In this document: piece after piece, positions 4,839 to 12,458 of the stretch
Numbering within the stretch: position 1 is the stretch's first letter
Layout: every line of letters begins with the position of its first letter
Source of the DNA: a virus
Virus record (IMG/VR): IMGVR_UViG_3300044970_000739
Location: 1-22,921 of that record
Direction: 5' to 3' (one strand)
Length of the DNA: 22,921 nt
The notes under the pieces: model-generated
What the model saw: only the letters and a program-made list of their open reading frames with translations
Told to the model about the DNA's origin: nothing
Databases searched by the model: none
Position numbers and translations under genes: made by a program

Positions 4839-5880
4839 TTTCCAACTCAGCAACATGCTTAGACCCAACTTTGACGCTTTCTAAAACGTCACGTTCAAGG
4901 TTCTCGCGAAGGTCAATATCCTCCCGGATACTATCTAGCATAGCATCTGCGCCCTGCCATTGCTTTCCGCTGTATCGGTAATACGCGCCGGCTCTAACAA
5001 TAACTTTATTTAAAATACCTAAAGCAACTATTTCTTTAGCAAAGTCATAGTGCCCAGCAGGTACTATTCCACCTTCTGCAAAATAAAAATCAACAAATGC
5101 TGGCTCTGATATAGGGGCTGATTTATTTTTAAGACTACGAATCTTTATAGTCTGTCCTATGCGACGTTTTTCTTGTCCAGTTCCTTCTTCTAACCATTCA
5201 TCTCTTTTTACTTCAAGACGAGTGAAGAAGAAATAATCTTTAGCTTTACCACCTGGGGTAGTTCTTGGGTCTCCGTACATAACACCAATACTCATACGAT
5301 ATTGATTAATAATAATTCCAATAAATGGTCTTTCTTTTTCAACCATACTTCTTTTACCAACATGCTCTACTTTGCGAAAGAACTTACCTGTTAATAAAGC
5401 ACCTCGTCCTACGGTTGCTTCATCCATATCTTTTTCTTCTTCAGTTGTTGGAACTAATGCTGGAAGTGAATCAATAACAACGCAATCTACTTCTTTAGTT
5501 TCTACAAGGTTTATAGCAACTGAATAAGCTTCTTCCATAACATTTGTAGATACAACATATATACGACTGACATCTACTCCACACATTTCAGCATATGCAG
5601 GAACCCATTGTTCTGCGGCAATCCATACGGTTGTGAAGTTAGGGTCACGTTTTTGATTAGCAGCAATAGTTTTTAAAGCAATAGCAGTTTTACCATTACT
5701 TGCTTCTCCTACAATTTCATGCCATTGATTAGCTGGCCATCCCCCACCTAAAACTACATCTAAAGCAAGTGAGCCAGAAGGCATACGGCTCATATAGTCT
5801 TCTCTAATTTCAGACCCAAGAATTACTGTGTTATCACCAAATTGTTTATTAATATTTGCCAGTACTTTTATTAGACTCAT
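4828..5880 (-). CDS. RecA-like recombinase
   Basis: A 350-residue RecA of bacterial type. Walker A is GEASNGKT (58-65), Walker B CVVIDSLPAL (133-142), and the core also shows PSGSLALDVVLGGGWP (34-49), the conserved Glu90 after a hydrophobic strand, and MYGDPRTTPGGKAKDYFFFTRLEV (201-224 region; the loop-2/DNA-binding area). The end, GHYDFAKEIVALGILNKVIVRAGAYYRYSGKQWQGADA, follows bacterial RecA rather than T4 UvsX. The protein forms ATP-dependent filaments on single-stranded DNA and drives strand exchange. Ribosome binding is weak, but TAATG overlap with the upstream zinc-ribbon gene suggests coupling. Downstream lie a resolvase-like nuclease, WhiB and a Cas4-like nuclease, so it anchors the recombination module. 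Confidence 0.95.
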   Translation of the reverse strand: MSLIKVLANINKQFGDNTVILGSEIREDYMSRMPSGSLALDVVLGGGWPANQWHEIVGEASNGKTAIALKTIAANQKRDPNFTTVWIAAEQWVPAYAEMCGVDVSRIYVVSTNVMEEAYSVAINLVETKEVDCVVIDSLPALVPTTEEEKDMDEATVGRGALLTGKFFRKVEHVGKRSMVEKERPFIGIIINQYRMSIGVMYGDPRTTPGGKAKDYFFFTRLEVKRDEWLEEGTGQEKRRIGQTIKIRSLKNKSAPISEPAFVDFYFAEGGIVPAGHYDFAKEIVALGILNKVIVRAGAYYRYSGKQWQGADAMLDSIREDIDLRENLERDVLESVKVGSKHVAELENAN

Positions 5881-6257
5881 TATTCAATCTTTCCTATGAT
5901 GCCTTGTGGGTTAAAGTTATTTGTAGTTGATATTTGTTTTGCTGCTTGAGTTGGTCCATCTACTGGGACTCTTGCACCTGGCATTCCTGTACCAGATTGT
6001 GTTATTGGATACCCACAGTCATAACAACGAGGTCTTACTCCGGGCGCACCACTTCCGTAATTACCACTACCACAACCTGGACAACGGTTAATAGTAGTTG
6101 CACTTTCAGGAAGTCTGCGGTCTTGTATCTGTTCTTGCGGATAATAAGGTTGAGTTGGTTGTTGAGTTGGAGGCGTTGTAAATTGCCTTGGTTGTTGCTG
6201 TTGTGGTTGATTTGTAGGAGTTGTACCTAATTTATTTGCCCACCAATTACTGCTCAT
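5880..6257 (-). CDS. Zinc-ribbon protein with Gln/Pro-rich N-terminus
   Basis: A 125-residue protein. Residues 1-50 are low complexity (repeated QQQQP, PTQQPTQPYYPQ) and probably disordered. The centre has CPGCGSGNY and, 18 residues later, CYDCGY, a classical zinc ribbon with two Cys-x2-Cys knuckles. The C-terminus is Asn/Gly rich. No enzymatic motif is present. ATG at 6257 overlaps the upstream stop by 11 bases, and its own TAA overlaps the recA-like ATG by one base. This kind of protein is often seen beside recombinases in actinophages in my recollection, but its role is not known to me; a RecA or SSB adaptor is only a guess. Confidence 0.8.
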   Translation of the reverse strand: MSSNWWANKLGTTPTNQPQQQQPRQFTTPPTQQPTQPYYPQEQIQDRRLPESATTINRCPGCGSGNYGSGAPGVRPRCYDCGYPITQSGTGMPGARVPVDGPTQAAKQISTTNNFNPQGIIGKIE

Positions 6258-6687
6258 CTAGCTCCTCGATTTCGTATTCTTCAAATTCAGCCCCACCGTG
6301 GTCAAGTATGGCAAGTTCCATACCTGCTGAAATAGCTGCAGTTATTGCTGAAAATGATATGTGTCTAAAAGTATTTCTTAAATTTTCTTCCATCTCTTCA
6401 AGATTTAAAGTTCCATTAGAACCATTTACTAATATTTCTGTTGAAGGTCTTTGAACAGCAACTAAAACTTGTGCATTAATTTCAGAAATATTATCTATAA
6501 ATGGTAATAAACTAACTAATTCAGACATACGATTATCGCTGTCTTCTATTTCTTTTTCTTCTCCTTCTTGGCTAATAGGATTTAATCCAAGAATTTCTGC
6601 AATTTTATTTGGATGTACAACTTCTAAATCGTACAAATACCACCTAACTAAAGTGGTAAAAGGAATAGGATGTAAAGAATCGGTCAC
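6247..6687 (-). CDS. Acidic phage protein of unknown function
   Basis: A 146-residue, strongly acidic protein. It begins with an aromatic helical segment (FTTLVRWYLYDLEVVHPNKIAEILGL, residues about 10-35) and ends EFEEYEIEELDEQ. The middle is helical with GSNGTLNLEEMEENLRNTF. There is no known motif, signal peptide or membrane segment. GTG at 6687 shares a GTGA with the stop of the DNA polymerase gene, which fixes the start. Position between polymerase and RecA and the acidic tail would suit a protein that contacts DNA-binding proteins, but this is inference; I do not recognise a family. Confidence 0.75.
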   Translation of the reverse strand: MTDSLHPIPFTTLVRWYLYDLEVVHPNKIAEILGLNPISQEGEEKEIEDSDNRMSELVSLLPFIDNISEINAQVLVAVQRPSTEILVNGSNGTLNLEEMEENLRNTFRHISFSAITAAISAGMELAILDHGGAEFEEYEIEELDEQ

Positions 6688-8660
6688 TTAGCTTCTCCCC
6701 ATTTTTGAACTACTTTTATATCTGCTACCAAGGGAATGTTTAACACTTTTATACCTTCCATAGCATCTTTAATTGCAGTCGTTGATTCTTCAACCAGCCT
6801 ATCAGGAGTAAGTGTGACTAGTTCGTCGTGAACCGTTAATAAGAGTTTCGCGCCTTCTGGTAAAGCAGCGTTGGCCCTCACCATGGCAACTTTAATAATG
6901 TCTGCAGCAGTGCCTTGAATACGAGTATTAAACGCCTGACGTTCAGCACCTGCTTTTAACCCTGGGTCTCGTGATAGTAATTCTGGTAAATATCTCTTTC
7001 TACCTAAAATTGTGGTTATGTGAGGCGGCCTACTGTTTCTAGCAACACCAATAATCTTTTGTCTGTATCTATTTACTGAAGTAAAGTTAGCCCCAAAATC
7101 ATCTAGTAATGTTCTAGCCTCTCGTACGCTGCAACCTATTTGCCTAGCTATTTTGTCTGGACCTACTCCGTAAGCCATCGCTAGCACTAGTACCTTCCCA
7201 GCTTTTCTATCTACTCCCATAGTGTTTCCTACGGTTGTATAAATATCTCCACCTTCTTGGTAGTTCTTTAACATAATTGGGTCTTCTGACATAGAAGCAA
7301 TAATGCGAGGTTCAATCTGTGAATAGTCAGCAACAATCAACTTATAACCTTCTGGAGCTATAAATAAATTTCTAATAGCTTTACCATGGGCTGTATGAGG
7401 GGCTGGTACGTTTTGTAAATTTGGGTTACGACTTGAGAATCTACCTGTCTCAGCTCCGTGTTGAATGAAATCACAATGAATGCGACCATCTACTAATAAA
7501 CTTTCTTTATAGTCGGTCTTAGATTTTCCATTAACAGTTCTAATTACTTCCCCGCCTAAATAAGGAATAACATAAGTTGTTAATAATTTATTTAAATCTG
7601 AATATTCTAAAAGAGCGTCTACTAATTCGTCTCTACCTCTAAAAGCCTCAAGGGCTTCAGAAGACACTGAATAATCTGATACTGATAAATCTATACCTTC
7701 GTCATCTTTTTTCTTCCCCTTGCCTGTTAAAACGTGGGTCTTTAAACCTCGGCCACCTTGGTCTTTAGGACCATATAACTTTGCTTGCTTTTCTTGGTTA
7801 GAATTAATATTAAAAAATCCAGCAATTTTGTAAATAGTTTCTCTTGCTTTTTCTATATCAACTTCTAATAAATCTTTAAGTTCTTGTAGGGCTTTCATAT
7901 CTATTGGTGCACCAGTAAGCTTCATTTCGCAAAGGACTGCTAGAACATCCATCTCTAATTTAAATACATTATGTACTGCTTGTTCTTTAATCTTTGGTGT
8001 TAAAACTTTCCACAACATAAATGTGTATTTAGAATCTAAATAAGCATACTTAGCAACCTCAGTAAAGGAATACTTCTCTACTTCTTTTCCAATACCTTTA
8101 ACCATCTCATAGTTAAACTCTCTCTTTAAACAATCGTCAAGACCTACTTTATTTTTATTACGGTTGTCTACAATAAATGAAGCAATCATTGTGTCAAAGT
8201 AAGGACCTACTGGAACTTTATTGTCAAAATATTTAGCAACAGAAGTTAAATCAAATACAAGATTGTGACCTATTTTTAAAATATCTTTATTAAACATTAA
8301 AGGTTTTAATGCTTTAAATACCTCAGCCGGAAACAATTGTTTAGGAGCTTCACCAAATAAAACAGTTGACTTTCTTTTATCTCTTGAGTAATCACTTGGT
8401 CTTACTTCTAATCCTTTAGCAACACGCTTCTCACCTTGACCAGTAAGAGGAAATAGTTCTTCTAAAAATTCTCCGTTTGGATGTCCCATAGGAATAACAT
8501 CACATCTACCATAGGTTGCAAGGGTAATCCATAAAACTTCATTAACGACTGTAACGCCTCTGCGTGGACCTACTGTTTCAACGTCATAAGCAAAAGCATC
8601 TTGAGTTAGATAATGACTAACCATTTCGTTTAATTGGTCAGTAGTGGTAATTATATTCAT
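6684..8660 (-). CDS. Family A DNA polymerase with 3'-5' exonuclease
   Basis: A 658-residue replicative polymerase. Proofreading motifs: ExoI DVE (26-28), ExoII GHNLVFD (131-137), ExoIII YAYLD (205-209). Polymerase motifs: A, DYSQIEPR (445-452); B, R485-x3-K489 ending AYG (496-498); C, HDE (611-613). HGAETGRFSS and IQGTAADIIK are also diagnostic. There is no 5'-3' nuclease domain, as in T7-like and other phage enzymes. Aligning motif B to E. coli Pol I puts Leu493 at the Phe762 position. Leu at this site has been linked in surveys of viral PolA to temperate or slower replication, an association and not proof. ATG at 8660 has no visible Shine-Dalgarno and follows a 13-base-pair hairpin closely. 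It stands after the SSB-like gene and shares GTGA with the next gene. Confidence 0.96.
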   Translation of the reverse strand: MNIITTTDQLNEMVSHYLTQDAFAYDVETVGPRRGVTVVNEVLWITLATYGRCDVIPMGHPNGEFLEELFPLTGQGEKRVAKGLEVRPSDYSRDKRKSTVLFGEAPKQLFPAEVFKALKPLMFNKDILKIGHNLVFDLTSVAKYFDNKVPVGPYFDTMIASFIVDNRNKNKVGLDDCLKREFNYEMVKGIGKEVEKYSFTEVAKYAYLDSKYTFMLWKVLTPKIKEQAVHNVFKLEMDVLAVLCEMKLTGAPIDMKALQELKDLLEVDIEKARETIYKIAGFFNINSNQEKQAKLYGPKDQGGRGLKTHVLTGKGKKKDDEGIDLSVSDYSVSSEALEAFRGRDELVDALLEYSDLNKLLTTYVIPYLGGEVIRTVNGKSKTDYKESLLVDGRIHCDFIQHGAETGRFSSRNPNLQNVPAPHTAHGKAIRNLFIAPEGYKLIVADYSQIEPRIIASMSEDPIMLKNYQEGGDIYTTVGNTMGVDRKAGKVLVLAMAYGVGPDKIARQIGCSVREARTLLDDFGANFTSVNRYRQKIIGVARNSRPPHITTILGRKRYLPELLSRDPGLKAGAERQAFNTRIQGTAADIIKVAMVRANAALPEGAKLLLTVHDELVTLTPDRLVEESTTAIKDAMEGIKVLNIPLVADIKVVQKWGEAK

Positions 8661-8672
8661 AAATAGTTTAGG

Positions 8673-8710
8673 GCCCAGGGGCTGAGAAAGGGGAGAGTCA
8701 GCCCCTGAGC
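8673..8710 (-). promoter_or_regulatory. Long GC-rich hairpin just upstream of the polymerase start
   Basis: CAGGGGCTGA (8676-8685) and TCAGCCCCTG (8698-8707) form a perfect 10-base inverted repeat around a 12-base loop. In minus-strand RNA the stem extends to 13 pairs with one G-U. It fills most of the 64-base gap between the SSB-like stop and the polymerase ATG, ending 12 bases before the ATG. No U-tract follows on either strand, so it is not a standard intrinsic terminator. An RNA-processing site, attenuator or translational control element is possible. Confidence 0.65.
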
Positions 8711-8724
8711 GGTCTAATGTTTGC

Positions 8725-9369
8725 CTATCTATCCATTAGTTCTTCAGCAATGGCAAGCAAATCTGTGTAAGAAGTTTGCTTGATTGTTGAATAAGAAAAT
8801 GGTTCCATTGAAGCAATTGCATTTGCAGCAGTTGCTGGGTCGATACCATAATCTTCTGCCAAGTCGCGTTCTTTAATTGCGACTACATGGTAGACAGTGC
8901 TTTGTTTTACGCCTGAACGGCTTATTGCCCAATAATTTTTATTTAAAGGACCTTGTGGTGTTGAGTTAACCATGTGCAAAGTCTTAAACAAACGAGGAGA
9001 AGCGATAATCATTTGCTTCTGCGCTGGAGTTATGCTTAAGTTAGCAACAGTAAACCCACGCTTGTCTTCTGGGCGATGGCGCAACTTAAGACATAATGGG
9101 CATTCTGCACCCAAACATACATAAGATTTGCGACCAGCCTTTTCAGTCAAGAAATGCTGTCTGTAACTTGCGAACGGACCATTAGGGTCAAGAAACTTAA
9201 CCACTTGTAATTCTTCGCTGTGTTTAAATTCAACTGGAAAATCGCCAGTAGGAGGTGTTAATTTCTCCGCAGCTTCCCAGCCTGATTGAACTGCTGAACT
9301 TGTTGCTTGTTCAGGTCTTGCATCAACCATATATGTGTCAATGCCTGGTACTTCTTGTTGTATAGCCAT
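8725..9369 (-). CDS. Putative zinc-containing ssDNA-binding protein
   Basis: A 214-residue protein directly before the polymerase gene. Its centre reads strand-rich ELQVVKFLDPNGPFASYRQHF, then His72, Cys85, Cys90 and Cys93 (YVCLGAECPLCLKLR). This His-x12-Cys-x4-Cys-x2-Cys set parallels the His/Cys3 zinc site within the OB fold of T4 gp32 (His64, Cys77, Cys87, Cys90). The following region (RGFTVANLSITP, then KQSTVYHVVAIKERDL) is strand-rich and could complete an OB fold, while the C-terminus is short and acidic (AIAEELMDR). These features and the place between a MerR-like gene and PolA make a single-strand binding role likely, though I recognise it by pattern and context only. AAGAGAT lies upstream of ATG 9369. 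Confidence 0.6.
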   Translation of the reverse strand: MAIQQEVPGIDTYMVDARPEQATSSAVQSGWEAAEKLTPPTGDFPVEFKHSEELQVVKFLDPNGPFASYRQHFLTEKAGRKSYVCLGAECPLCLKLRHRPEDKRGFTVANLSITPAQKQMIIASPRLFKTLHMVNSTPQGPLNKNYWAISRSGVKQSTVYHVVAIKERDLAEDYGIDPATAANAIASMEPFSYSTIKQTSYTDLLAIAEELMDR

Positions 9370-9373
9370 TTAT

Positions 9374-9856
9374 TCATCTCTTTTCATCTGTTGTCATCTT
9401 ATTTTCATCCTCGCGAATTTTATTCCACGAGTCAACTAGGTTTTTTGTAACCTGTTGATGTTGAGACCAGTTTATCCTTTTTTCTTCAAAAAGTCTATTC
9501 TGATTAAATATCTCAACAGCTGCCTCAATCATACGTCTGCTGTACAAACGACGACCTCGGTATTCCTCCCCTGACTTAGTTGTCGTGGAAGGAAGTCTAT
9601 AAGGGGATTGGGGAAGATACCCTTCCTTAATCCATGACCGTATAGTTACTAACGGCCTGTTTAAAGCTTTACATAAAGAACCAATAAGAAACATATCAAC
9701 CTGTGTACCGTTAGGCAAAGTAGTTTTTCTAGGTTTGGAATCCCAATCTAGTATTTGTACTTCTTTTTTTGGTTTAGGTTCTTTGCGTTTTCTTTTACTA
9801 CCTGGATAGTAAATATCTATATCGCTAAAAAACTTTTCAATATTTTCTTCGGTCAT
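9374..9856 (-). CDS. MerR-like helix-turn-helix protein
   Basis: A 160-residue protein with a very basic N-terminus (GSKRKRKEPKPKK, about 19-31) and a MerR-type winged HTH at about 57-118: IGSLCKALNRPLVTIRSWIKEGYLP is the helix-turn-helix, and GRRLYSRRMIEAAVEIF is the wing followed by the second helix pair. MerR-like domains in phages serve as transcription regulators, excisionase-like DNA-bending factors or replication helpers. The C-terminal 40 residues are polar and helical (WSQHQQVTKNLVDSWNKI) and show no effector domain. ATG at 9856 lies in an ATGA overlap with the upstream gene and lacks a strong ribosome site. It stops 4 bases before the SSB-like gene. Confidence 0.78.
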   Translation of the reverse strand: MTEENIEKFFSDIDIYYPGSKRKRKEPKPKKEVQILDWDSKPRKTTLPNGTQVDMFLIGSLCKALNRPLVTIRSWIKEGYLPQSPYRLPSTTTKSGEEYRGRRLYSRRMIEAAVEIFNQNRLFEEKRINWSQHQQVTKNLVDSWNKIREDENKMTTDEKR

Positions 9857-10263
9857 TGTTTGACTAATAACGCGTAAGTAATCTTTGATGGAAACATTTC
9901 ATCTACTTCTTGTTCGGTGATTAAACCTTCATAGTAAGCAGCCATAATCTCATCTTCATTAATAGTAGGTACTAACTTAATGCATCGGTCTTTAATTCCT
10001 TTTGCATCAAGAATAGATTCTGCTTTATCTATATCTAAAGATTTAGAAATCCTTTTTTGATGAACAACAGTAATTCTGGTTAAACCAGATTTTTCGTCAT
10101 TAATTTCAGCAACAATGTGCCCACGACTATCTTCTTCGCCTATTTCTAATAACGATTCAATAACTCGTTTTTTAATTTCAGTTTGGCGTTGATTTAAAAA
10201 TTCAACTTCATCTTTAAGTACTATGTATTGTTTAACTTCTTCTTTAAGTTTTTCTAAAGACAT
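9853..10263 (-). CDS. Coiled-coil phage protein of unknown function
   Basis: A 136-residue protein whose first 45 residues (LEKLKEEVKQYIVLKDEVEFLNQRQTEIKKRVIESLLEI) form a probable coiled coil. It continues into strands (RGHIVAEINDEKSG, ITVVHQKRIS) and a helical, acidic end (TINEDEIMAAYYEGLITEQEVDEMFPS). The middle DIDKAESILDAKGI pattern, with strands either side, is reminiscent of phage proteins from replication operons whose function is unknown to me. ATG at 10263 has an excellent AAGGGGG 6 to 7 bases upstream, and ends in an ATGA overlap with the MerR-like gene. Confidence 0.75.
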   Translation of the reverse strand: MSLEKLKEEVKQYIVLKDEVEFLNQRQTEIKKRVIESLLEIGEEDSRGHIVAEINDEKSGLTRITVVHQKRISKSLDIDKAESILDAKGIKDRCIKLVPTINEDEIMAAYYEGLITEQEVDEMFPSKITYALLVKQ

Positions 10264-10320
10264 CTTGTACCCCCTTCTAGGCTACGTGAATAACTTACCA
10301 CTAGCCAAAAGGAGATGCAA

Positions 10321-10458
10321 CTATCGCTTTCCGGTGTTTCCTCGGTATCCTGTCTTTTTCTTATTCATGCTTCCTGGGACATGATAGCCCGACTTTTTAG
10401 GAACATGCTTTTTTCTAATTTCTAAAGATTTAACAATTTTATCTAAATGTTTTCCCAT
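10321..10458 (-). CDS. 45-residue strongly basic small protein
   Basis: A short frame found by direct reading, from ATG 10458 to the stop at 10321-10323. The protein starts MGKHLDKIVKSLEIRKKH, continues VPKKSGYHVPG and ends KTGYRGNTGKR; about a third of residues are Lys or Arg and only two are acidic. ATG shares its A with the stop of the ribbon-helix-helix gene, and GAGG lies about 10 bases upstream, inside that gene's end. The first 18 residues may form a helix and the rest looks disordered. Such small basic peptides can bind nucleic acid or a phage partner, but no function is shown. The pairing and overlap with the RHH gene make it a credible gene. Confidence 0.7.
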   Translation of the reverse strand: MGKHLDKIVKSLEIRKKHVPKKSGYHVPGSMNKKKTGYRGNTGKR

Positions 10459-10628
10459 TAAAAAATATCCTCTTCGTACACAACGTCTTCTGCTAAATAT
10501 TTTTCTAAAGCCTCAATAATAACACTGGTAACAGTGCGTTCGTCGGCAGCGGCCTTATATTGGACAGCTTGCCATAGGTCATCGGCTACCCGAATAGTGC
10601 GAGTAGGGGTTTTTGGGGCGTTAGGCAT
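10458..10628 (-). CDS. Ribbon-helix-helix DNA-binding protein
   Basis: A 56-residue protein found by direct reading, ATG 10628 to TAA ending at 10458. TRTIRVADDLWQAVQYKAAA (9-28) is the beta strand plus first helix of a ribbon-helix-helix (MetJ/Arc-type) domain, and ERTVTSVIIEALEKYL (30-45) is the turn and second helix. This is the layout of small phage repressors, partition-type regulators and antitoxins; they act as dimers inserting a beta ribbon in the major groove. The acidic tail (AEDVVYEEDIF) carries the ribosome binding site of the next gene. No toxin gene follows; the next product is a basic 45-residue protein. Ribosome site is weak (AGGG 4 bases from ATG). Its operator is not identified. 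Confidence 0.82.
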   Translation of the reverse strand: MPNAPKTPTRTIRVADDLWQAVQYKAAADERTVTSVIIEALEKYLAEDVVYEEDIF

Positions 10629-10647
10629 ACACCCTAGGTTATAGGAA

Positions 10648-10869
10648 TTAAGGAGCGCTGTGTGGCTCTGTAGCCCACATAGGTTCTTGATAAGGCACTT
10701 CTGCCTTTGGAAGGCCGTTTAAAACGATGTCAGCAGCCACATGTAGCCCGGCAACAAAGTTGTTTGATAAGCCTATTTTTAAGCAATGGTCTGCGTACCT
10801 TTGAATCTCCATGGCTATATCAGATTTGGCCGTAGTCACTTCTGCAGAACAATCTTTCCAGTCTTCCAT
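10648..10869 (-). CDS. Small phage protein of unknown function
   Basis: A 73-residue protein. A helix (TTAKSDIAMEIQRYADHCLKI, about 12-32) is followed by FVAGLHVAADIVLNGL and a Pro-rich end (YQEPMWATEPHSAP). There is no membrane segment, and single Cys residues are not paired. ATG at 10869 overlaps the SNF2 stop by one base and has GGAGAG 8 bases upstream. It precedes the RHH gene by 19 bases. I do not recognise the family; the helical pattern would permit a small regulator or helicase partner. Confidence 0.7.
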   Translation of the reverse strand: MEDWKDCSAEVTTAKSDIAMEIQRYADHCLKIGLSNNFVAGLHVAADIVLNGLPKAEVPYQEPMWATEPHSAP

Positions 10870-12458
10870 TAAACCGACTCTCCTTGTAAGAACTTACTTA
10901 AACTTTGTACAGTAAGTTTAACACCCCCTTTGTCATCTATACCTTCTCCGTCAATAACGGCGTTTGCAACAGCATTCTTTTGTTGAAGCATGTCATGCTG
11001 CCTAACTTCTATTGAGCCACCCATAAGTAAATCTTGAATAACAATAGATTCCCAAGTAGAAGATGCTCGTTTAATACGGCCGTTACGTTGAGCTGCCGAA
11101 CCTGATGACCAAGGAAGGTCGTAATTTATGAGGAGATTAGCTGCAGGCAAATCGACGCCGTAACCACCAGCGTCACTAGAAATAAGTACACGCACAGAAG
11201 AATCTTCGTTGAACGCAATTTTATTTTCCTCTTTAGTTCTAGCGTCTAATTTTCCTGAATAAAGCCTACATCTTTTAGGGCCTAGTTTCTCAGCAATCTT
11301 GTCCAACATATCTACATAAGAAGCAAATATTACAACCTTATGGTTGTCATTTTGTTCTAAAAAATCTAAAGCATATTCTGTCATTGTTTCTAATTTATTA
11401 GAAGTTTTTATATCTTCTAGTAAACCGCTTTCAAACAACTCATTAGCGTAAGAAGAGCCTTCACCATTCATTTGTTTAAACTTTTGAGCACTGGTTCTTA
11501 ATAGGTCTGGGTGTGAGCATAACATTTTCAATGCACCAATTTTAGACATAATTTTTCCACGCATCTCGTCTTCTGGTCCACCAGATTTAGATTCAAGTCC
11601 GTAATGAGACATTATGTTAAAAGAACTACCAAATAAATCTTGAGCTTCTTGTAAATCGTATAAAAGGTCAGTCTTTATTTTTTCGTATAGTTTTGCGCTT
11701 TTTCTGTCGAACGGGACGACAAGCGGGTCATTATGGATAGTGTCTGGAAGGTATGGGGCAACGTCCGGGTCTTTTTGAGCTTTTCGTACGCAAGCTGTAC
11801 TAAGACGAGTATGAAGAGTAGGAAGATTCCTATAACGCTCAACACCGCCCCAGTTATTACGGACAATAAACGCTTGGTCAAATAAATCAAACCTTCCTAA
11901 TACCTCGGCATCTACAAACTGCATAATACTAAACAACTCTTCTGGTTTACCATTCTCAATAGGTGTGCCTGTAAGAGCAAACTTAAATGGAGAAGTTCCT
12001 AAACGCTTGGTGTACTTAGAGCGCTTAGACCTAAAAGACTTAATAGCAGTAGCCTCATCTAATACTACAAACCCTCTTGGTAATTTTTTAATCAAATCCC
12101 AATCGTTAACCACTTGTTCATAATTCATAATTACATAATCTACTTTGGTTTCTTTCCAGTTATACGCTTCTTGGTATTGAGACTGGCGTTTTGCTTTAGA
12201 ACCATCTATGACTATGGCTTTAGAAGTATCATTAGTAAATTTTTTAATTTGATTAGCCCATTGATATTTAAGACTAGATAAGCAAACGACTATTCCAGGC
12301 TCTTTTACTTTTCCTTCATCCATTAACCGCTCAATAGCAGCAATAGTTATAACAGTTTTACCAAGACCTAAATCGTATGCAACAAGCATCTTAGTTCTTT
12401 GGCACATTTTGTCTACAGCTTCTGGTTGATAAGGAAGAAGAGTTCCTTTAAAACTCAT
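10869..12458 (-). CDS. SNF2-family DNA helicase/translocase
   Basis: A 529-residue SF2 ATPase of SNF2 type. Motif I is DLGLGKT (29-35), motif II DEAT (134-137), motif III LTGTPIEN (162-169), and the second RecA fold has VVIFASYVDML (375-385), SDAGGYGVDLPAANLLINYD (428-447) and QRNGRIKR (457-464, arginine finger). The enzymes translocate on double-stranded DNA, remodel nucleoprotein and reverse or clear forks. SNF2 members of this compact length are common in phage replication modules. The gene is linked to the primase by an ATGA overlap at 12455-12458, with GGAGAG 11 bases upstream. I see no nuclease fusion. Confidence 0.94.
   Translation of the reverse strand: MSFKGTLLPYQPEAVDKMCQRTKMLVAYDLGLGKTVITIAAIERLMDEGKVKEPGIVVCLSSLKYQWANQIKKFTNDTSKAIVIDGSKAKRQSQYQEAYNWKETKVDYVIMNYEQVVNDWDLIKKLPRGFVVLDEATAIKSFRSKRSKYTKRLGTSPFKFALTGTPIENGKPEELFSIMQFVDAEVLGRFDLFDQAFIVRNNWGGVERYRNLPTLHTRLSTACVRKAQKDPDVAPYLPDTIHNDPLVVPFDRKSAKLYEKIKTDLLYDLQEAQDLFGSSFNIMSHYGLESKSGGPEDEMRGKIMSKIGALKMLCSHPDLLRTSAQKFKQMNGEGSSYANELFESGLLEDIKTSNKLETMTEYALDFLEQNDNHKVVIFASYVDMLDKIAEKLGPKRCRLYSGKLDARTKEENKIAFNEDSSVRVLISSDAGGYGVDLPAANLLINYDLPWSSGSAAQRNGRIKRASSTWESIVIQDLLMGGSIEVRQHDMLQQKNAVANAVIDGEGIDDKGGVKLTVQSLSKFLQGESV

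Noticed and set aside
8673-8710. Intrinsic terminator before the polymerase gene
   Set aside because: The stem is strong, but the sequence after it on either strand has no run of T, so a standard Rho-independent terminator is not supported. Kept as an RNA-structure candidate.
10458-10628. Classical RHH toxin-antitoxin module
   Set aside because: The following 45-residue basic protein has no RelE/ParE- or other toxin-like features. Reported only as an unusual pair.
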